Assembly (NCBI RefSeq): GCF_003344965.1
Contig: NZ_CP031194.1
Location: 5,642,001 to 5,706,000, forward strand
DNA from: Streptomyces paludis
Lineage (GTDB): Bacteria; Actinomycetota; Actinomycetes; Streptomycetales; Streptomycetaceae
Length of the DNA stretch: 64,000 nt
Direction: 5' to 3'
The notes below the pieces were generated by a model that was given only the letters and a program-made list of their open reading frames with translations, had not been told where the DNA came from and did not search any database. A program made the position numbers and the translations under genes. Positions 61,868 through 64,000 of this stretch are shown one piece after another; position 1 is the stretch's first letter, and the number at the start of each line of letters is the position of its first letter.

Positions 61868-63250
61868 ATGGCACTCAAGTCGATCCGTCCCCGCCCGGGA
61901 CGCAGCACGGCATCCTCCCCGGTCCGCTGCCCGGCCGTCGTGGCCGCCGCCGCCGTGGGCGCGCTCGCGCTGGCGGGCTGCGCGCCGGGATCACCGGCCG
62001 CGAGCCCCACCGGCCAGGGCGAGGTGAGCCTGAAGCTCACCTCCGACAAGATCACGATCAGGATCCAGGACGAATCGGGCTTCCCGGTCTCCGACGACCT
62101 GGCCGCGGAGTTCACCAAGCAGCACCCGAACGTCACCTTCAAGGTCGTCCGCGACAGCTTCGCGAACCTCACCGCCAACGCGCCGCGCCTCCTGGCCGGG
62201 GCCAACGCACCGGATCTCATCCGCCTGCCCACCATGGGCGACACCGTCAGGGACGGGCTCCTGACCAACCTCGACCCGTACTTCAAGGGCTACGGATGGG
62301 ACAAATTCCCCGCCGGCCAGCTGGCACCGTCCCGGATGAGCCAGGAAGGGGTGCGCGGCGAGGGATCGCTCTACCAGATGGGCCTGGGCTACAGCGTGAC
62401 GGGCATTTACGTGAACCAGAAATACGCCGAGCAACTGGGGCTCACCGGTGCCCCGGCCACCATCGGCGAGCTGGAGCGGTGGATGGCGAAGGCCAAGGCC
62501 GCCAAGATCCTTCCCGTCCAGATCGGGATGCAGGACGGGGTCGGCACCTTCGCGCTCCAGGCGCTGATCAACCAGTACGGGGACAAGTCGGACCTGATCG
62601 ACTGGATGTTCAACAAGCCGGGGGCCACCTTCGACACCGAGGCGAGCCTCAAGGGCGCCACGGTCTTCAAGAAGTGGGCCGACGCCGGATACTTCCCGTC
62701 CGACGTCAACGCGATCAACTACACGACGATGGTCTCCAACTTCCAGGCGGGCAAGGGCCTGCTGATGTTCAACGGCAACTGGGACGCCGCCGGAACCGAC
62801 AAGGCGATGGGACAGGGGGCCGCCCGGTTCGTCCTCGCGCCTCCGGCGGCCGACGGCGGCCCGTATGTCGCGATGGGCGCCGCCAACTCGTTCTCCATCC
62901 CCGCCAAGGCGAAGAACGCCGACGCGGCGGCCTTCTTCCTGAACTGGATCCACACCGACCCCAAGGCCCGTCAGATCGTGGTCGACGTCACGGGCGCGTC
63001 CCCCGGCGGCGACCCCTCGCAGCCGCTGCCGAAGGTGAAGGACGGCTCGCTGATCGCACAGGCCCTCGCGGCATCGGCGAAGGTCGGATCCGACGACGGC
63101 TTCGTCGACTTCATGGCCAACACCACGGCGGGCATCTACGCGGGCGCCTTCCAGCCGGACGAGCAGAAGCTGCTGACCCGGCGGATGGAGCCCAAGGCGT
63201 TCGTCGCGGCCATCCAGGAGTTCTACGTCAAGGAGCTGGCCGGCTCATGA
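61868..63250 (+). CDS. Sugar ABC importer substrate-binding lipoprotein
   Basis: A 460-residue family 1 solute-binding protein. The lipoprotein signal ends in LALAGC (Cys38). The mature part has DLAAEFTKQHPNVTFKVV, GIYVNQKYAEQLGL and a pocket region MVSNFQAGKGLLMFNGNW typical of oligosaccharide-binding proteins. GGAG lies nine bases before ATG 61868. It is first of an importer operon; the permease overlaps it by 4 bp. The ligand is unknown. Confidence 0.9.
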   Translation: MALKSIRPRPGRSTASSPVRCPAVVAAAAVGALALAGCAPGSPAASPTGQGEVSLKLTSDKITIRIQDESGFPVSDDLAAEFTKQHPNVTFKVVRDSFANLTANAPRLLAGANAPDLIRLPTMGDTVRDGLLTNLDPYFKGYGWDKFPAGQLAPSRMSQEGVRGEGSLYQMGLGYSVTGIYVNQKYAEQLGLTGAPATIGELERWMAKAKAAKILPVQIGMQDGVGTFALQALINQYGDKSDLIDWMFNKPGATFDTEASLKGATVFKKWADAGYFPSDVNAINYTTMVSNFQAGKGLLMFNGNWDAAGTDKAMGQGAARFVLAPPAADGGPYVAMGAANSFSIPAKAKNADAAAFFLNWIHTDPKARQIVVDVTGASPGGDPSQPLPKVKDGSLIAQALAASAKVGSDDGFVDFMANTTAGIYAGAFQPDEQKLLTRRMEPKAFVAAIQEFYVKELAGS

Positions 63251-64000
63251 CCCGCGATGTCCGTACGCATGAGGACCCGAAGCCGGCCGCGGCGGCCGTG
63301 CGGCGACCCGAGGAGGGCGCTCATGCCGCGGGCGTCGGAACAACCCGGGGCCGGGCCGGCCGCGCCGGTCGGCCCGGCCGGCCCGGCCGCGCCTCCGGGC
63401 GGGGGAGGGCGGGGCGGAGGAGTGTCACCGGCTGGCTCTTCGTCCTGCCGGCGCTGGCGTTCTTCTGCGCGTTCGTGATCTACCCGCTGCTGACGGCCGT
63501 GCAGTACTCGTTCTACCGCTGGAACGGAATCGGCGCCTCCACCTGGGTCGGTCTCGACAACTACATCCGGGTGTTCACCGACCCGGCGCTGCTGATCTCG
63601 ATCGTCAACGCGCTGATCCTCATTGTCTTCTTCACGGTGATCCCGGTCGCCAGTGGCCTGGCGCTGGCGACCCTGATCCGTACGGTGCGGCCCGGTCCCT
63701 TCGCCACGGTCGCCCGTACGGTGCTGTTCCTGCCGCAGATCATCCCGCTGGTGGCCGCCGGTATCGCCTGGTCGTGGATGTACGCGCAGACCGGCACGGT
63801 CAACACCCTCCTCGAATCCGTCGGCCTGGGCTCGCTCTCCCGCTCCTGGCTGGCGGAGTTCGGGACCGCCCTTCCCGCGGTCGGCCTCATCGGCTCCTGG
63901 GTGCTCACGGGCCTGTGCACCATCCTGCTGCTCACCGGCATCGGAAAGATCGACGCGTCCCTCTACGAGGCGGCGCGGATCGACGGCGCGGGCTGGTGGC
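63247..64000 (+). CDS. Sugar ABC importer permease (MalF type), 3' end outside window
   Basis: 251 codons of a binding-protein-dependent permease. The ATG overlaps the binding-protein stop (ATGA). An unusually long Arg/Gly/Ala-rich cytoplasmic N terminus (about 60 residues, encoded by GGCCGG-rich repeats) precedes the first membrane segment SVTGWLFVLPALAFF. Four or more segments follow, and the sequence ends in the EAA loop (SLYEAARIDGAGWW), which contacts the ATPase. A second permease gene is expected beyond the window. Confidence 0.9.
   Translation, partial: MTRDVRTHEDPKPAAAAVRRPEEGAHAAGVGTTRGRAGRAGRPGRPGRASGRGRAGRRSVTGWLFVLPALAFFCAFVIYPLLTAVQYSFYRWNGIGASTWVGLDNYIRVFTDPALLISIVNALILIVFFTVIPVASGLALATLIRTVRPGPFATVARTVLFLPQIIPLVAAGIAWSWMYAQTGTVNTLLESVGLGSLSRSWLAEFGTALPAVGLIGSWVLTGLCTILLLTGIGKIDASLYEAARIDGAGWW

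Noticed and set aside
63257..63478. A separate small gene (73 codons, Arg-rich) at the start of the sugar permease.
   Set aside because: It is an alternate frame within the permease N-terminal extension. The ATGA-coupled frame at 63247 runs on into clear membrane segments and the EAA motif.

Overview
This is a high-GC actinobacterial segment, almost certainly a Streptomyces chromosome. Codons end overwhelmingly in G or C. GTG and TTG starts are common, and genes overlap as ATGA, GTGA or TGATG. The gene content is typical of the genus: the GlgE alpha-glucan pathway, a HelR/HelD-type RNA polymerase ATPase, SseB/DUF1266 proteins, an RsbW-like kinase and lipoprotein L,D-transpeptidases. I saw no tRNA, rRNA, CRISPR array, insertion sequence or phage gene. 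The window opens inside one gene and closes inside another.

Layout. 1-3.2 kb: a small catabolic cassette (DUF2848-like protein, MFS symporter, carbon-nitrogen hydrolase, GntR/FCD repressor); identical operator half-sites lie upstream of both the transporter and the repressor gene. 3.4-7.2 kb: HelR/HelD ATPase and a secreted wall-type protein. 7.4-18.9 kb: glgE-treS-mak-glgB on the minus strand with glgP divergent, i.e. trehalose to maltose to maltose-1-phosphate to branched alpha-glucan, and phosphorolysis back; the debranching enzyme glgX lies apart at 36-38 kb. 19-28.3 kb: a flavin reductase fused to a methyltransferase, a PLP dehydratase, a TetR regulator, an M4 metalloprotease, an SDR oxidoreductase and a tandem SseB/DUF1266 pair. 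28.4-36 kb: a heterodimeric ABC exporter diverging from an ABC-2 exporter with its own histidine kinase and response regulator. 38.5-43 kb: two paralogous L,D-transpeptidases, an enoyl-CoA hydratase and an RsbW-like kinase.

43.1-59.3 kb is metal-related. A degenerate NodB-fold lipoprotein is coupled to a beta-propeller lipoprotein and followed by CopD. On the opposite strand run a small membrane protein, a CopA-type ATPase, a PCuAC-like protein, a Met/His-rich membrane protein, an ECF sigma factor and a three-gene binding-protein/FecCD/ATPase importer. Next is a five-gene nickel/peptide-type ABC importer. Its promoter region carries TTGCGC-N5-TTGCAA, a match to the reported Streptomyces Nur (nickel uptake regulator) box, so I read it as nikABCDE.

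59.6-64 kb: a HAD phosphatase, a LacI repressor and the first two genes of a sugar ABC importer. A consensus-like promoter is followed at once by a cluster of LacI-type half-sites.

The observations most worth checking are: the possible internal translation start inside the reductase-methyltransferase fusion; the apparent CTG start of the FecCD permease; the Nur box; the copper cluster with its own ECF sigma factor and importer, including a PCuAC protein lacking its histidine ligands; the NodB-fold protein lacking its catalytic aspartates; and an orphan minus-strand terminator upstream of the HelR gene.
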